Shown one piece after another: positions 44,908-54,380 of a stretch of DNA of 64,000 nucleotides. A model generated the notes under the pieces. It saw only the letters and a list, made by a program, of their open reading frames with translations. It had not been told where the DNA came from and made no database searches. This stretch comes from Breoghania sp037026715 (GTDB taxonomy: Bacteria; Pseudomonadota; Alphaproteobacteria; Rhizobiales; Stappiaceae), in contig NZ_JBANCG010000003.1 in the NCBI RefSeq assembly GCF_037026715.1, positions 434,001 to 498,000 of the forward strand, given 5' to 3'. The position numbers were made by a program, and so were the translations under genes. Within the stretch, counting starts at the first letter, position 1, and every line of letters starts with the position of its first letter.

Positions 44908-47900
44908 TCACCCGGCAAGCGGGCCCGGCAGTTCGTGCAGGGTCGCGCCCGGGCAGACCTTCTTTGCGATGGCGCACAGGTGAGGATGGTGGGTCAGGTA
45001 GATGACCTGACCCTTCTCGCCCATTTCCGCCAGAAGCTTAATGGTCTCGGCCGCGCGGTCGTCGTCGAAGGTTTCCAGAATGTCGTCGGCAACGAAAGGC
45101 AGGCTTGCGCGGCTTGCGACGAATTCGTGATAACCGGCGATCCTGAGCGCCAGATAGAGCTGGAAGCAGGTGCCCTTCGACATTTCCCCCGCCCGCTTGG
45201 AGGCGTTGCGGTGGTCGATGCCGATCAGCTCTTCCCGTTCGCCGTTCGACTGGGTGACGAGGCCCTGATAGGCGCCGCATGAGATTTTCCGGAATGCCGC
45301 GCTCGCGCGTTCCATCATCGAGGAGCGGTGGTTGTCGCGATAGGCGCGCAGCGCCTGTTCGGCGGCCAGAATGCCGGCCCTGAGGCGGAGCCACTGCTTC
45401 GCACTTTCCTCGATTTCCAGAAGCACGGTCTGGCGTTGCTCCTCCAGCCGGGCGACCGCATCGTCGCCGCCGATGGAGGCGACCGCCTCGGACGCCTTCT
45501 CGCGCGCGGCGTAAAGCTCGCGCAGACGCGCGTCCTGATCCTCGATGCGCTGTTCGGTCTCCGCCCTTTCCGTCTCCAGCGCCTCGCGGTCGGCCTCCTC
45601 CAGCCGCGCCTCCGCTTGCGCCATGTCGGCGAGGCCGAGGCGCGTCAGGATCTCGTCTTCAAGCTCGGTCTCCTGTGAGCGCAGGCGCTCGCGCTCGCGA
45701 AGGGCGGCGAAGGCCTGTTGCACCTCGTCGAAGGTTGCGACTTCGAAATGCGCGGTCATTTCCGCCTTGCGCCTATGAAGGGCGGCGATGGCTTCGGCCG
45801 TCTCGCCGGCGCTGTTGCGGGCTTCGTTGAGGCTTTCGCGCAGGGCCTCGCGCTTCTCGTGTGCCTTGCGGGCGGCAGCGGCGCGGGCGCTGAGGTCGCG
45901 GAAAAGATCGCGGGGATCGGCCGCCGCCGGCAGGCCGAGTTCGTCGCCGAGGACCTCGCACGCCTTGCGAAAGGTCTCTGCGACGGTTTCCATCGCCTCG
46001 ATGCGACGGGCCACACCGTCGCGGGCTTCGAGCGCGGGGGCGAGATGGTTCAACTCGTCGAGAAGTGCGCGCACGGTTTCGGGCGAAGGCGTTCCGGCTT
46101 CGCCGAACCAGCAGCGGGAACAGGCCTCCGCCCAGTCCGTCTGCCAGCGCTCGGCTGCCTCTTCGGCCGCTTGCAGCACCGTCTCGCGGCGACGGGTTTC
46201 GGATCGGCACTCCTCCAGCCGCTTGCGCGCCCCGGCCATTCGCGCTTCGCCGTCGACCAGCGTCTGTCCGAGTTCGAGAAGATCGGCTGGGGACATGTCG
46301 CCCTGCACCGTCGCGCCGGCGTCCTCAAGCGCGCGCACGAGACGGTTCCGCAGGTCGGTCTGCGCCTCGTCCGCGACCTTCAGATCGCGTTCGCTCTGGC
46401 GAAGCTCCGTGCGCTGGTCCAGAGCCTTATCGCGCTCGCCAAGCCAGGCGCGCAGGGCGGGGAGGCTGAAATCGGCGAGCGCCGGATCGCATTGGCGCAA
46501 GCTGGCTGCGATCTCGTTCTTCAAGGCATCCGCCTCCGCGCGTGCGTCGTCGCGGATCCGGTGCGCGGCCGCAAGATCCGCCGAGACTTCGGCGAGCTCG
46601 ATGCTCATGCGCTTGTGTTCCGCCCTGTCGGCCGACTGGGCGAGCCGGGCGGCGGTCAGCGCGTCGTCCTGTTCCAGAGCCTCGCGGAAAGTGGCGGCCG
46701 TCTGCGCATCGAGCCGGGCGGCATGGGCTGCCCACGCGGCGTCGCGCGCGGTGCGGACCCGGGTCGCGGCCGTCTCGTCCAACAGGCCCGCGGCCTGTTC
46801 CAGCGCCTCGCGTCCGGCCGTCAGCCGGTCGTGTTTCTGGCTGAATTTCGCGATCTGTTCCTTCTGGAAGGACAGCGTGTCGCGCAAGGTCGCGCCCGTC
46901 TCTTCCCATGCCTGAAGGGTGGCGGGGGCCGGCACCTTGAGATGGGCCAGCGCGCCGGCATCCCCCTGCCAGGGCAGAAGGCGCTCGAAGCAGGCGTCGA
47001 GCGTTTCGCGCTGGTTCACGATGCTGCGCTCCGCCTGACGCTGTTCGGCCGAAATCCGCGCCGCCTCGGTCTGAAAGGCGGGGAGTTGGGCCTTGAGCGC
47101 GGCAAGTGCCGCGTGGTCGCCGGCATTCCCGCCGGCGTCTTCCGCTTCCGCCGCGGCCTTGCGTTCCGCCTCACGCGCCGCGTCCAGTTCGTTTCGGGCG
47201 GCCAGCGTTTCGCGGGTGACGGTGGTGCGCGCCTCGATCAGCTCGCGCAGGCGCGCCACGCTCGCCGCCGGCAGGACAAGGGCTTCCGGCTCGGCTTCGC
47301 CGTCACGCTCCAGCTTGCGCAGTATGTGCGCGACACGCGCCTCGGCCTGTTCCAAGCGGGCGCGCTCTTCCGGCAGATCGGTCGCAGCGCTCGCGTGCCG
47401 GGCCGCGAGGTTTGCGAGATCGTCGATGCGGGGGGCAAGTGCCAGCGCGGTCTCGTCGATCCCGATTGCGGCGAGGTCCTGCTCCAGCACCTCGATGCGC
47501 GCCTGATTTGCGCGGGCGCGCTCCTCCAGTTTCGGTTCCTCGCGGATGAGGTCGGGCAGGGCCTCCGCCCAGCCGGCAGGTGCGTCGCGCAGACCTTGCA
47601 GTGGGGCAAGGGTTTCGCGCAGACGGCGCAAGTTCGCGAGGCGGGGCAGTGCGGAGAGAAGGGCGTTCACCACGCCGAGGCGCTGCTTCAGGCGTGCGCT
47701 CTCGCCAAGCGCCGTGTCGTAGTCGGCGGCAGCCTGATCGCGGTCCCTCACGAGCTTGCCATAGGCGGAGGCTGCCGTGTCGAGTTCCTTGCGCCGGCTC
47801 GCAAGATCATCGAGCGTCCGCTTCAACTCGCGCAGCCGCGTGGCGCTGCGCCCGCCGGGGCGGTGAATCGCGTCGGCGTCATCGTGCAATTTGGCCAGAT

Positions 47901-48387
47901 GCAGCGAGAGTGCTGCAAGTCCGGAACTGGCGGAAAACAGCAACTGGCCGAGATCGCCCTTGCTCTCAAGGATCGCCTCGCCGCCGGTTTCCAGCGTCTT
48001 GTCGTCGAGCGAGAACATGGTGCGGTAGGCTTCGCGGTCAACACCGGCAAGCGCTGCCTGGAGCAGTCCTTCGGGAAGCGGACGGTCGGCCTCGTCGAGC
48101 AGGCTGTTGCTGCGCTTCTTGACGCGCGCCAGCGTCAGCGGGCGGTCGCTGAGATCCAGCCGCGCACCGATGCGCATCGTGTCGTAGGCATGCAGGAAAT
48201 TGAACTTGCTCTGGGGCTCAATCCCGAACAGCAGGTCGAGCCAGGCATTGAACAGCGTCGATTTGCCGGCCTCGTTCGGGCCGTAAACGATGTGGAAGTC
48301 CGGCGTTCCGGCCGCACCTTCGCCGAAATCGAGCGTGTGGCCGGTGAACTTGCCATAGCGAACCAGGTCGAGCCGTTCGATGCGCAT
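44908..48387 (-). CDS. YhaN/SbcC-like coiled-coil AAA ATPase
   Basis: An 1159-aa SMC/Rad50-like protein. The N-terminal lobe has Walker A G36-PNEAGKST-44; two long coiled-coil arms (about 160-1000, rich in Ala/Glu/Arg/Leu heptads) flank a short centre; the C-terminal lobe has the signature-like EMSKGTCFQLYLALRIA, Walker B-like FVADDILETFDD and the switch YLTHH. No zinc-hook CxxC was seen in the middle, unlike SbcC. It overlaps the preceding phosphoesterase gene by one base (TGATG), the arrangement of SbcD-SbcC and YhaM-YhaN pairs; the two likely form a DNA-end-processing complex. Confidence 0.85.
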   Translation of the reverse strand: MRIERLDLVRYGKFTGHTLDFGEGAAGTPDFHIVYGPNEAGKSTLFNAWLDLLFGIEPQSKFNFLHAYDTMRIGARLDLSDRPLTLARVKKRSNSLLDEADRPLPEGLLQAALAGVDREAYRTMFSLDDKTLETGGEAILESKGDLGQLLFSASSGLAALSLHLAKLHDDADAIHRPGGRSATRLRELKRTLDDLASRRKELDTAASAYGKLVRDRDQAAADYDTALGESARLKQRLGVVNALLSALPRLANLRRLRETLAPLQGLRDAPAGWAEALPDLIREEPKLEERARANQARIEVLEQDLAAIGIDETALALAPRIDDLANLAARHASAATDLPEERARLEQAEARVAHILRKLERDGEAEPEALVLPAASVARLRELIEARTTVTRETLAARNELDAAREAERKAAAEAEDAGGNAGDHAALAALKAQLPAFQTEAARISAEQRQAERSIVNQRETLDACFERLLPWQGDAGALAHLKVPAPATLQAWEETGATLRDTLSFQKEQIAKFSQKHDRLTAGREALEQAAGLLDETAATRVRTARDAAWAAHAARLDAQTAATFREALEQDDALTAARLAQSADRAEHKRMSIELAEVSADLAAAHRIRDDARAEADALKNEIAASLRQCDPALADFSLPALRAWLGERDKALDQRTELRQSERDLKVADEAQTDLRNRLVRALEDAGATVQGDMSPADLLELGQTLVDGEARMAGARKRLEECRSETRRRETVLQAAEEAAERWQTDWAEACSRCWFGEAGTPSPETVRALLDELNHLAPALEARDGVARRIEAMETVAETFRKACEVLGDELGLPAAADPRDLFRDLSARAAAARKAHEKREALRESLNEARNSAGETAEAIAALHRRKAEMTAHFEVATFDEVQQAFAALRERERLRSQETELEDEILTRLGLADMAQAEARLEEADREALETERAETEQRIEDQDARLRELYAAREKASEAVASIGGDDAVARLEEQRQTVLLEIEESAKQWLRLRAGILAAEQALRAYRDNHRSSMMERASAAFRKISCGAYQGLVTQSNGEREELIGIDHRNASKRAGEMSKGTCFQLYLALRIAGYHEFVASRASLPFVADDILETFDDDRAAETIKLLAEMGEKGQVIYLTHHPHLCAIAKKVCPGATLHELPGPLAG

Positions 48388-49667
48388 CAGACGTCCCCGC
48401 TTTCAGGGGCTGCCTGGAGACGGGCGAGGATGTCCCGCGCGCCTTCGCGGGCGAGATCGTCGAGGATCTTCGCGCGGGTTTCCGTATCCTCGCCCAGCAC
48501 GTCGCGGATCTCGCCGGGAAGCTGGCTGGTGAGGTCGTCGGCGAGGGCCTCCACGGCCTGCCGGTAACCCGGGCTTTGCAGGATTTCGCCGTCGATGAGG
48601 GCGCCGAGCTCTTGCAACGGCGGGCCGTCGCCGGAAGGGGCATCCGCTTCGCTGCCGGCGGGAACGGTGGCGTTGATGATCTTGTCGATCCAGGTATCGC
48701 CGACGGCGAGCGCGACGGCTTCTGCCTCGCTGGCGAGCTTGTCCGCATCGCGGCGCAGTCGCCAGGAAAGCGGGGTCTGTCCGCCCAGCTCCAGCCGCGC
48801 GACGAGGTGCCGGCAGTCGAGCGCCGCACGCGCCGCCCTGAGCGCGGTTTCCAGACGCGACACCATCTGCGGCCAGTCCTCGACCCCGGAAAGATCGACG
48901 CCGACGCGTTCGAACCGGGCAAGCGCCACGGTGCGCTCCTCGATCGTGATGGAGCGGTCGTCGGCCACCGTGACGAGGCTCACCGATTTTTCGCCGGCCT
49001 CGCCGATGTCGCGCCCCTGCGGGATGCCGGGCATGACGATCTTGGAGGACGTGCCCTGCACGCTGCGCTGATGGATATGGCCGAGCGCCCAGTAGTCGAA
49101 GCCCATGGCATCGAGTTCCGCCGGCTGGCAGGGGGCGTAAGGGTCATGGCCCGGCGCGCCGCCGAGGCTCGTGTGCAGCATGGCGATGTTGACGGCACCT
49201 GCCACCGGCGCCTTGAACTTGTCGAGAAGGCTGTCGGGTGCCTGCGGCTGACGGAAGCTGACGCCGTGGATGGCGACCTCGAAGGGCGCATCGGCGGTGA
49301 GCGTTACGGTCTCTGCCCGGGCGGTGAAGGTGGTGACGCTCTCGGGCAGGGTCAGTTCGTTGGTGATGCGCGAGGCGGCGTCGTGGTTGCCGCGAATGAG
49401 GAAGGTGCGGATGCCGGCCGCATCGAGGCGCTTAAGCTCATGCGCCAGAAACACCGCCGTCTTCATCGATGTCTGCGCGCCGTCATAGAGATCGCCGGCG
49501 ATCAGCACCGCGTCGACGGCCTCTTCGCAGGCGAGATCGACGATCTGCGAAAACGCCGCCCGGGTGGCCCCGCCGATCAGCCGGCCAAGCTCGGCATTGC
49601 GCAGCGCTAGCGATTTCAGCGGGGAATCGAGATGAATGTCGGCGGTATGGATGAAGCGGAACGGCAA
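48387..49667 (-). CDS. Metallophosphoesterase, SbcD/YhaO-like DNA repair exonuclease
   Basis: A 426-aa calcineurin-like phosphoesterase. Metal-binding motifs in order: HTADIHLDSP (DxH) at the N-terminus, GDLYDG (GDx), RGNHDAA (GNHD), MLHTSLGG and GHIHQR (GHxH). A TTG at 49667, ten residues or fewer before the first motif and with AGGGGA upstream, is the most plausible start; the frame runs further upstream with no similarity. Partner of the YhaN-like ATPase. Nuclease activity is inferred from the family. Confidence 0.85.
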   Translation of the reverse strand: MPFRFIHTADIHLDSPLKSLALRNAELGRLIGGATRAAFSQIVDLACEEAVDAVLIAGDLYDGAQTSMKTAVFLAHELKRLDAAGIRTFLIRGNHDAASRITNELTLPESVTTFTARAETVTLTADAPFEVAIHGVSFRQPQAPDSLLDKFKAPVAGAVNIAMLHTSLGGAPGHDPYAPCQPAELDAMGFDYWALGHIHQRSVQGTSSKIVMPGIPQGRDIGEAGEKSVSLVTVADDRSITIEERTVALARFERVGVDLSGVEDWPQMVSRLETALRAARAALDCRHLVARLELGGQTPLSWRLRRDADKLASEAEAVALAVGDTWIDKIINATVPAGSEADAPSGDGPPLQELGALIDGEILQSPGYRQAVEALADDLTSQLPGEIRDVLGEDTETRAKILDDLAREGARDILARLQAAPESGDV

Positions 49668-49945
49668 CGGAGCGGGTCCCCTGGCGGGCGTGCAAGGAAT
49701 TGCGAATACAAAGCGAAGGAACGTGGCGCAAGGTGCATTTCTAGCGGGAGTCGGGGGTGGGGGAAAGGCGCGGGTGACGCTGGAGAGAACGGTGGAAGAT
49801 GCCGGCGGGCCGTTTCCCTTTCGCATGTCGCACTTGCTATGCCTCAACGTTTTCCCGACGTAACCGATGACATGTCGAATTTCCCCCGCTACAAATTGCC
49901 CTTGGGTAAAAGCGCGCAAAGCGCACCGAGCCGGGGAACAGGGAT

Positions 49946-51103
49946 ATGGCATCAAACGGGTTGGGAGGGGCGGCGCTTGCCGCCCTGTTGATGGCGGGCG
50001 CGATGGCGGTTTCGCCGGAGGCTGCGGCCGAGCCGGTCAAGGTCGGCATGATCACCACGCTTTCGGGCGGCGGGGCGAGCCTCGGGATCGATGCGCGCGA
50101 CGGCTTCCTGCTGGCGCTGAAGCAGTCGGGCACGAAGGACGTCGAGGTCGTCGTGGAAGACGACCAGAGGAAGCCCGACGTCGCGGTGCAGCTCGCCGAC
50201 AAGATGATCCAGTCGGACAAGGTCGATGTCTTGACCGGTATCATCTGGTCGAACCTCGCCATGGCGGTGGTGCCGGCGGCGGTGAACCAGGGCAAGTTCT
50301 ATCTCTCCGTCAATGCCGCGCCCTCGCAGCTCGCCGGGCGGGGCTGCAATCCGAACTATTTCTCCGTTTCCTACCAGAACGACAACCTGCATGAGGCGGC
50401 GGGTGCCTACGCCTCGAGCGCGGGCTACAAGAAGAGCTTCATTCTTGCGCCCAACTACCCGGCCGGAAAGGACTCTCTCACCGGCTACAAGCGCTTCTAC
50501 GAGGGCGAGCTTGCGGGCGAGGTCTATACCAAGCTCGGCCAGACCGATTATGCGGCTGAGATCGCCCAGATCCGGGCTTCGGGCGCGGACAGCGTGTTCT
50601 TCTTCCTGCCGGGCGGCATGGGTATCGCCTTCATGAAGCAATACGCACAGTCGGGGCTCGACGTGCCGCTGGTAGGTCCTGCCTTCTCGTTCGACCAGGC
50701 GATCCTGCAGGCCGTGGGCGATGCGGCGCTGGGTGTGAAGAACACGGCCAACTGGTCCAAGGACATCGACAACGCCGCGAACAGGAAATTCGTCGACGGC
50801 TTCGTGGAAGGCTATGGCCGGCTGCCCTCCATCTATGCCGCCTATGGCTACGACACGGCGAACCTGTTGCTTTCCGCGATGGCAAAGGCCAGCGTTTCGG
50901 ATGCGGATGCCTTCCGCAAGGCGCTGGAGGTCGCCGATTTCGAGAGCGTGCGCGGCAAGTTCTCGTTTGCGGCGAACCATCATCCGATCCAGGACATCTA
51001 CGTGCGCGAGGTGGTCAGGGAAGGCGATGTCTTCACCAACAAGATCATCGCCACCGCCATGACCGACCGCGACAACGCCTATGTGGCGGACTGCAAGATG
51101 TGA
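49946..51103 (+). CDS. ABC transporter substrate-binding protein, branched-chain amino acid (HAAT) type
   Basis: A 385-aa periplasmic receptor, Peripla_BP_6 fold. Signal peptide residues 1-28 (SPEAAA-EP). VKVGMITTLSGGGASLGIDA starts the mature protein, and VVVEDDQRKPDVAVQLADKM follows the family pattern. Cysteines in GRGCNPNYF and the terminal ADCKM may form a disulfide. The ligand is not predictable; in this subfamily it is often an aromatic acid or amide instead of leucine. Receptor for the permease-ATPase set starting at 51729. Confidence 0.85.
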   Translation: MASNGLGGAALAALLMAGAMAVSPEAAAEPVKVGMITTLSGGGASLGIDARDGFLLALKQSGTKDVEVVVEDDQRKPDVAVQLADKMIQSDKVDVLTGIIWSNLAMAVVPAAVNQGKFYLSVNAAPSQLAGRGCNPNYFSVSYQNDNLHEAAGAYASSAGYKKSFILAPNYPAGKDSLTGYKRFYEGELAGEVYTKLGQTDYAAEIAQIRASGADSVFFFLPGGMGIAFMKQYAQSGLDVPLVGPAFSFDQAILQAVGDAALGVKNTANWSKDIDNAANRKFVDGFVEGYGRLPSIYAAYGYDTANLLLSAMAKASVSDADAFRKALEVADFESVRGKFSFAANHHPIQDIYVREVVREGDVFTNKIIATAMTDRDNAYVADCKM

Positions 51104-51144
51104 TCGGGGCGGGCAGGATCGGCTACGCGTCGCGACTCTCGACC

Positions 51145-51234
51145 GTCATCACCCGGCGCAAGTCCGGGTGATCCATCCGGGGCTGGTGCAGGATGAGGGC
51201 GCAATGGATTGCCCGGACTTCGCCGGGCAATGAC
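51145..51234. repeat. Dispersed inverted-repeat element, GTCAT...ATGAC class (89-91 bp type)
   Basis: GTCATCACCCGGCGCAAGTC to GGACTTCGCCGGGCAATGAC, 42 bp after the receptor stop. First of three elements packed into the 625-bp gap 51104-51728. Confidence 0.8.
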
Positions 51235-51342
51235 GGCGGTGGGGGCGGTCGCGTTTGGCTCTGCGGAGTGTGGGCTGATCGTCCGAGAACGAAGTTTCCA
51301 GAGTTTGCGAACGGTCCTGCGATGCCTTCCACATCCCTCGAT

Positions 51343-51444
51343 GTCATCTCCGCGAAGGCGGTGATCCTGCATCCCGGAGGCCTTTCGATGATGCGCCGAA
51401 ATCCGACCCGGTGGTTGCCGGATCCCCACCTTCGCGGGGATGAC
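51343..51444. repeat. Dispersed inverted-repeat element, GTCAT...ATGAC class (long type)
   Basis: GTCATCTCCGCGAAGGCGGT to CCACCTTCGCGGGGATGAC, 102 bp, the same length as the element at 23091; inner sequence resembles that at 610 (CCGGTGGTTGCCGGATCC versus CCGGCGGTTACTGGATCC). Confidence 0.8.
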
Positions 51445-51558
51445 ACCGGTGCGTGGGATGGGCGCAAGGGACAAGGCAACTTGCGGGACCGGTCCCGGAA
51501 CGGTGCCCTTCGCCGGTCATCATGTAGTTCGATGTGGGCCGAGGCGCTGCGGCTTGTT

Positions 51559-51691
51559 CCCCTCTCCCCCCTTGCGGGGGAGATGTCACGCTCTTGCGTG
51601 ACAGAGGGGGGTATGCGGCGGGTTCGGAGCAAGCGGCTCCACCCCCCTCTGTCGGCTCTGCCGACCTCTCCCCCGCAAGGGGGGAGAGGGG
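51559..51691. repeat. Inverted-repeat element (CTTGCGGGGGAGATGTC class) upstream of the HAAT permease
   Basis: CCCCTCTCCCCCCTTGCGGG, then a TCACGC-GCGTGA hairpin and CAGAGGGGGGT, pair with ACCCCCCTCTGTC, a GGCTCTGCC hairpin and CCGCAAGGGGGGAGAGGGG. Same class as 42955-43087. It ends 37 bp before the permease start. Confidence 0.85.
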
Positions 51692-51728
51692 AGCCCGGAG
51701 TTGGCTCCCGGACAAACGAGGCGCATTG

Positions 51729-52655
51729 GTGACCGCATCCCTTCTCTTCGAACAGACCCTCAACGGGTTGCAGTTCGGCGTCATGCTGTTTCTGATGGCG
51801 GCGGGGCTGACGCTCGTCTTCGGCGTGATGGGGCTCATCAATCTGGCGCACGGCTCGCTCTACATGGCCGGGGCGTTTGCCTGCGCGGCCGTGGCTGCGG
51901 CCAGCGGCTCCTACTGGCTGGGACTTGCCGCAAGCCTCGTGGCCGCCGCTGCGGCCGGCGCCGTCGTGGAGGTGGTGGTGATCCGCCGGCTCTATGGGCG
52001 CGACCATCTCGATCAGGTGCTTGCGACCTTCGCTCTCATCCTGTTGTTTTCCGAAGGCACACGCTGGCTTTTCGGCTCGTTCCCGCTCTATCTCGATCTG
52101 CCTGCGGCGCTGAAGGGCGCTGTGCGGCTGCCGGGCGGGATCGACTATCCGCGCTTCCGGCTGGCGCTGATCGTCGTGGGGCTTGCGCTGGCGTTGGCGC
52201 TGATGTGGCTGATCAACCGCACAAGACTTGGCATTCGCATCCGCGCGGGCGAGGCCGACCGGGAGATGATCGCGGCGCTCGGCGTCGATATCACGAAGCT
52301 CTACACCATCGTTTTCGCGCTGGGGGCCGGGCTTGCCGGGCTCGCCGGCGCGCTTGTCGGCACCGTGCAGTCGGTGCAGGTGGGGATGGGCGAGCCGGTG
52401 CTGATCCTCGCCTTCGTCGTGGTCGTCATCGGCGGCATCGGTTCCATCAAGGGCGCGCTGGTCGGCGCGGTGCTTGTGGGGGTGACGGACACGCTCGGCC
52501 GTTTCCTGCTGCCGGAAGCCTTCGGGCTCTTCATGGATGCCTCGCGCGCGACCTCCATCGGCTCCGCGCTCGCCTCCATGTCGATCTACATCCTGATGGC
52601 GGTGGTGCTGGTGTGGAAGCCGGGCGGGCTCTATGGCGGGGACGCGCCGTCATGA
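51729..52655 (+). CDS. Branched-chain-amino-acid-type ABC permease (LivH family)
   Basis: A 308-aa membrane protein with about eight TM helices. GLTLVFGVMGLINLAHGSLY is the LivH signature and GMGEPVLILAFVVVVIGGIG the conserved later segment. Start GTG 51729 has GAGG at 7 nt; TTG 51726 is an alternative and the frame upstream runs through a repeat. Its stop overlaps the next ATG. Confidence 0.9.
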   Translation: MTASLLFEQTLNGLQFGVMLFLMAAGLTLVFGVMGLINLAHGSLYMAGAFACAAVAAASGSYWLGLAASLVAAAAAGAVVEVVVIRRLYGRDHLDQVLATFALILLFSEGTRWLFGSFPLYLDLPAALKGAVRLPGGIDYPRFRLALIVVGLALALALMWLINRTRLGIRIRAGEADREMIAALGVDITKLYTIVFALGAGLAGLAGALVGTVQSVQVGMGEPVLILAFVVVVIGGIGSIKGALVGAVLVGVTDTLGRFLLPEAFGLFMDASRATSIGSALASMSIYILMAVVLVWKPGGLYGGDAPS

Positions 52656-53632
52656 GCCGCGAGACGATGATCAACGCGACGCTTGCGGTCGGGCTGTTGG
52701 CGGTCGCGGTCGGGGCGCAGGCGGCGGGGTGGACCTTTACGGTGACGCTCGCCACCAAGGTCGCGATCCTGGCGCTGGCGGGTGTCGGGCTCAACGTCGC
52801 GCTGGGCTTCGGCGGGCTCGTCTCATTCGGGCATGCGGCCTTCTTCGGTATCGGCGGCTATGCGGCCGGCATCCTGGCGAGCCATGCGATGCTCTACGAG
52901 CCTGTCCTGACATGGCCCGTCGAGATCGAAGGCACGCGGGCAATGCCGGCGATCTGGCTCATGGCGATCGCGGCGAGCGGGCTTGCTGCACTGGTCATCG
53001 GCGCGCTGAGCCTGAGGACGCGCGGCGTGTTCTTCATCATGATCACGCTGGCATTCGCGCAGATGATCTACTATTTCGCGATCTCCTGGCCGGCTTATGG
53101 CGGCGAGGACGGGCTGTCGCTGGGCATGCGCAACACCTTTCCCGGGCTCGATACGCTCGATCCCTTGAGCTTCTTCGCGATCTGCTACGTCTTGCTGATG
53201 ATCGTGCTCGGGCTTTCCGCACTGCTTCACCGCTCGCGTTTCGGGATGGCGCTGGGCGCCGCGCGGCAGAACCCGGAGCGGCTGAAGAGCCTCGGCATCG
53301 ATCCGACCCGCGTGCTGCTGACGGCCTGCGTGCTCTCCGCGATGGTGACCGGACTTGCCGGCGCGCTCTATGCCGATCTCAACCGCTTCGTCTCGCCCGC
53401 GATGCTGTCGTGGCAGACGTCGGGCGAGATCATGATCTTCGTGATCCTTGGCGGTGTCGGGCGACTGTTCGGGCCGCTTGCGGGGGCCGCGCTCTACATC
53501 GTGCTGGAGCACAGCCTCGGCGGGGTTTCCGAACACTGGCAGTTTCTGCTGGGGCTCATTCTGCTGCTGGTCGTTCTGTTCGCGCGCGGCGGGCTTGTCG
53601 GTGTCATCGCCGGGGAGCGGCGGCATGGCTGA
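52652..53632 (+). CDS. Branched-chain-amino-acid-type ABC permease (LivM family)
   Basis: A 326-aa membrane protein. GLNVALGFGGLVSFGHAAFF is the LivM signature; GAARQNPERLKSLGIDPTRV is the coupling-loop region. Overlaps both neighbours, showing a tightly coupled operon. Pairs with the LivH-type subunit. Confidence 0.9.
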   Translation: MSRETMINATLAVGLLAVAVGAQAAGWTFTVTLATKVAILALAGVGLNVALGFGGLVSFGHAAFFGIGGYAAGILASHAMLYEPVLTWPVEIEGTRAMPAIWLMAIAASGLAALVIGALSLRTRGVFFIMITLAFAQMIYYFAISWPAYGGEDGLSLGMRNTFPGLDTLDPLSFFAICYVLLMIVLGLSALLHRSRFGMALGAARQNPERLKSLGIDPTRVLLTACVLSAMVTGLAGALYADLNRFVSPAMLSWQTSGEIMIFVILGGVGRLFGPLAGAALYIVLEHSLGGVSEHWQFLLGLILLLVVLFARGGLVGVIAGERRHG

Positions 53633-54380
53633 ACCGGTTCTGGAAATCCGCGGGCTGTGCAAGCAATTCGGGGCGCTCAGGGCGAGCGACAATGTCGATT
53701 TCGATCTGTTGCCCGGCGAAGTCCATGCGCTGATCGGGCCGAACGGGGCGGGCAAGTCGACGCTGATCAAGCAGATTGCGGGTGAGATCATGCCGGATGT
53801 GGGTGTCATCCGGTTTGCCGGGCGGGACGTGACGGGCCTGAACGCGGTGGCTCGGGCGCGGATGGGGCTTGCACGCAGTTTCCAGGTGTCGTCGGTCTGC
53901 GGCGAATTCACCGTGCTTCAGAACGTCATGCTGGCCGTGCAGGGACGGCTCAGGCGGAGCTACCGCTTCTTTCGGCCGGCGCTTTCGGACAGGCGGCTCA
54001 CGGATCCGGCACGCGCCGCGATCGCGCGGGTGGGACTTTCGCAGCGCGAGGGCGTACGTGCGGGCGATCTCTCGCACGGCGAGCGCCGGGCGCTGGAAAT
54101 CGCCCTCGCGCTGGCGCTGAAGCCGAAGGTCTTCCTGCTTGATGAACCGATGGCGGGGATGGGGCCCGAGGGCGCGCGCAGTCTCACCGGCCTTCTCGAC
54201 GGGCTACGCCATGAGGCGCCGATCCTGCTGGTCGAGCACGACATGGAGGCGGTCTTCGCGCTCGCCGACCGTATTTCCGTGCTCGTCTACGGGCGGATCA
54301 TCGCGACCGGCACCGTGGCCGAAATCCAGAACGATGCGGCGGTGCGCGCGGCCTATCTGGGCGAGGAGGAGGCCCGATGA
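53625..54380 (+). CDS. HAAT-family ABC transporter ATP-binding protein (LivG type)
   Basis: A 251-aa ATPase: Walker A GPNGAGKST, Q-loop RSFQVSSVCGEFTVLQNV, signature LSHGERRALEIA (H in place of the usual G, common in LivG), Walker B VFLLDEPMAGM, H-loop VEHDMEAV. Begins within the LivM stop region with GGGGAG upstream. Confidence 0.92.
   Translation: MAEPVLEIRGLCKQFGALRASDNVDFDLLPGEVHALIGPNGAGKSTLIKQIAGEIMPDVGVIRFAGRDVTGLNAVARARMGLARSFQVSSVCGEFTVLQNVMLAVQGRLRRSYRFFRPALSDRRLTDPARAAIARVGLSQREGVRAGDLSHGERRALEIALALALKPKVFLLDEPMAGMGPEGARSLTGLLDGLRHEAPILLVEHDMEAVFALADRISVLVYGRIIATGTVAEIQNDAAVRAAYLGEEEAR

Noticed and set aside
45718..48567. A 949-codon open frame on the + strand opposite the YhaN-like gene
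   Set aside because: It mirrors the heptad-rich antisense gene, has no recognisable domain or ribosome-binding site, and long antisense frames are expected in DNA this GC-rich.
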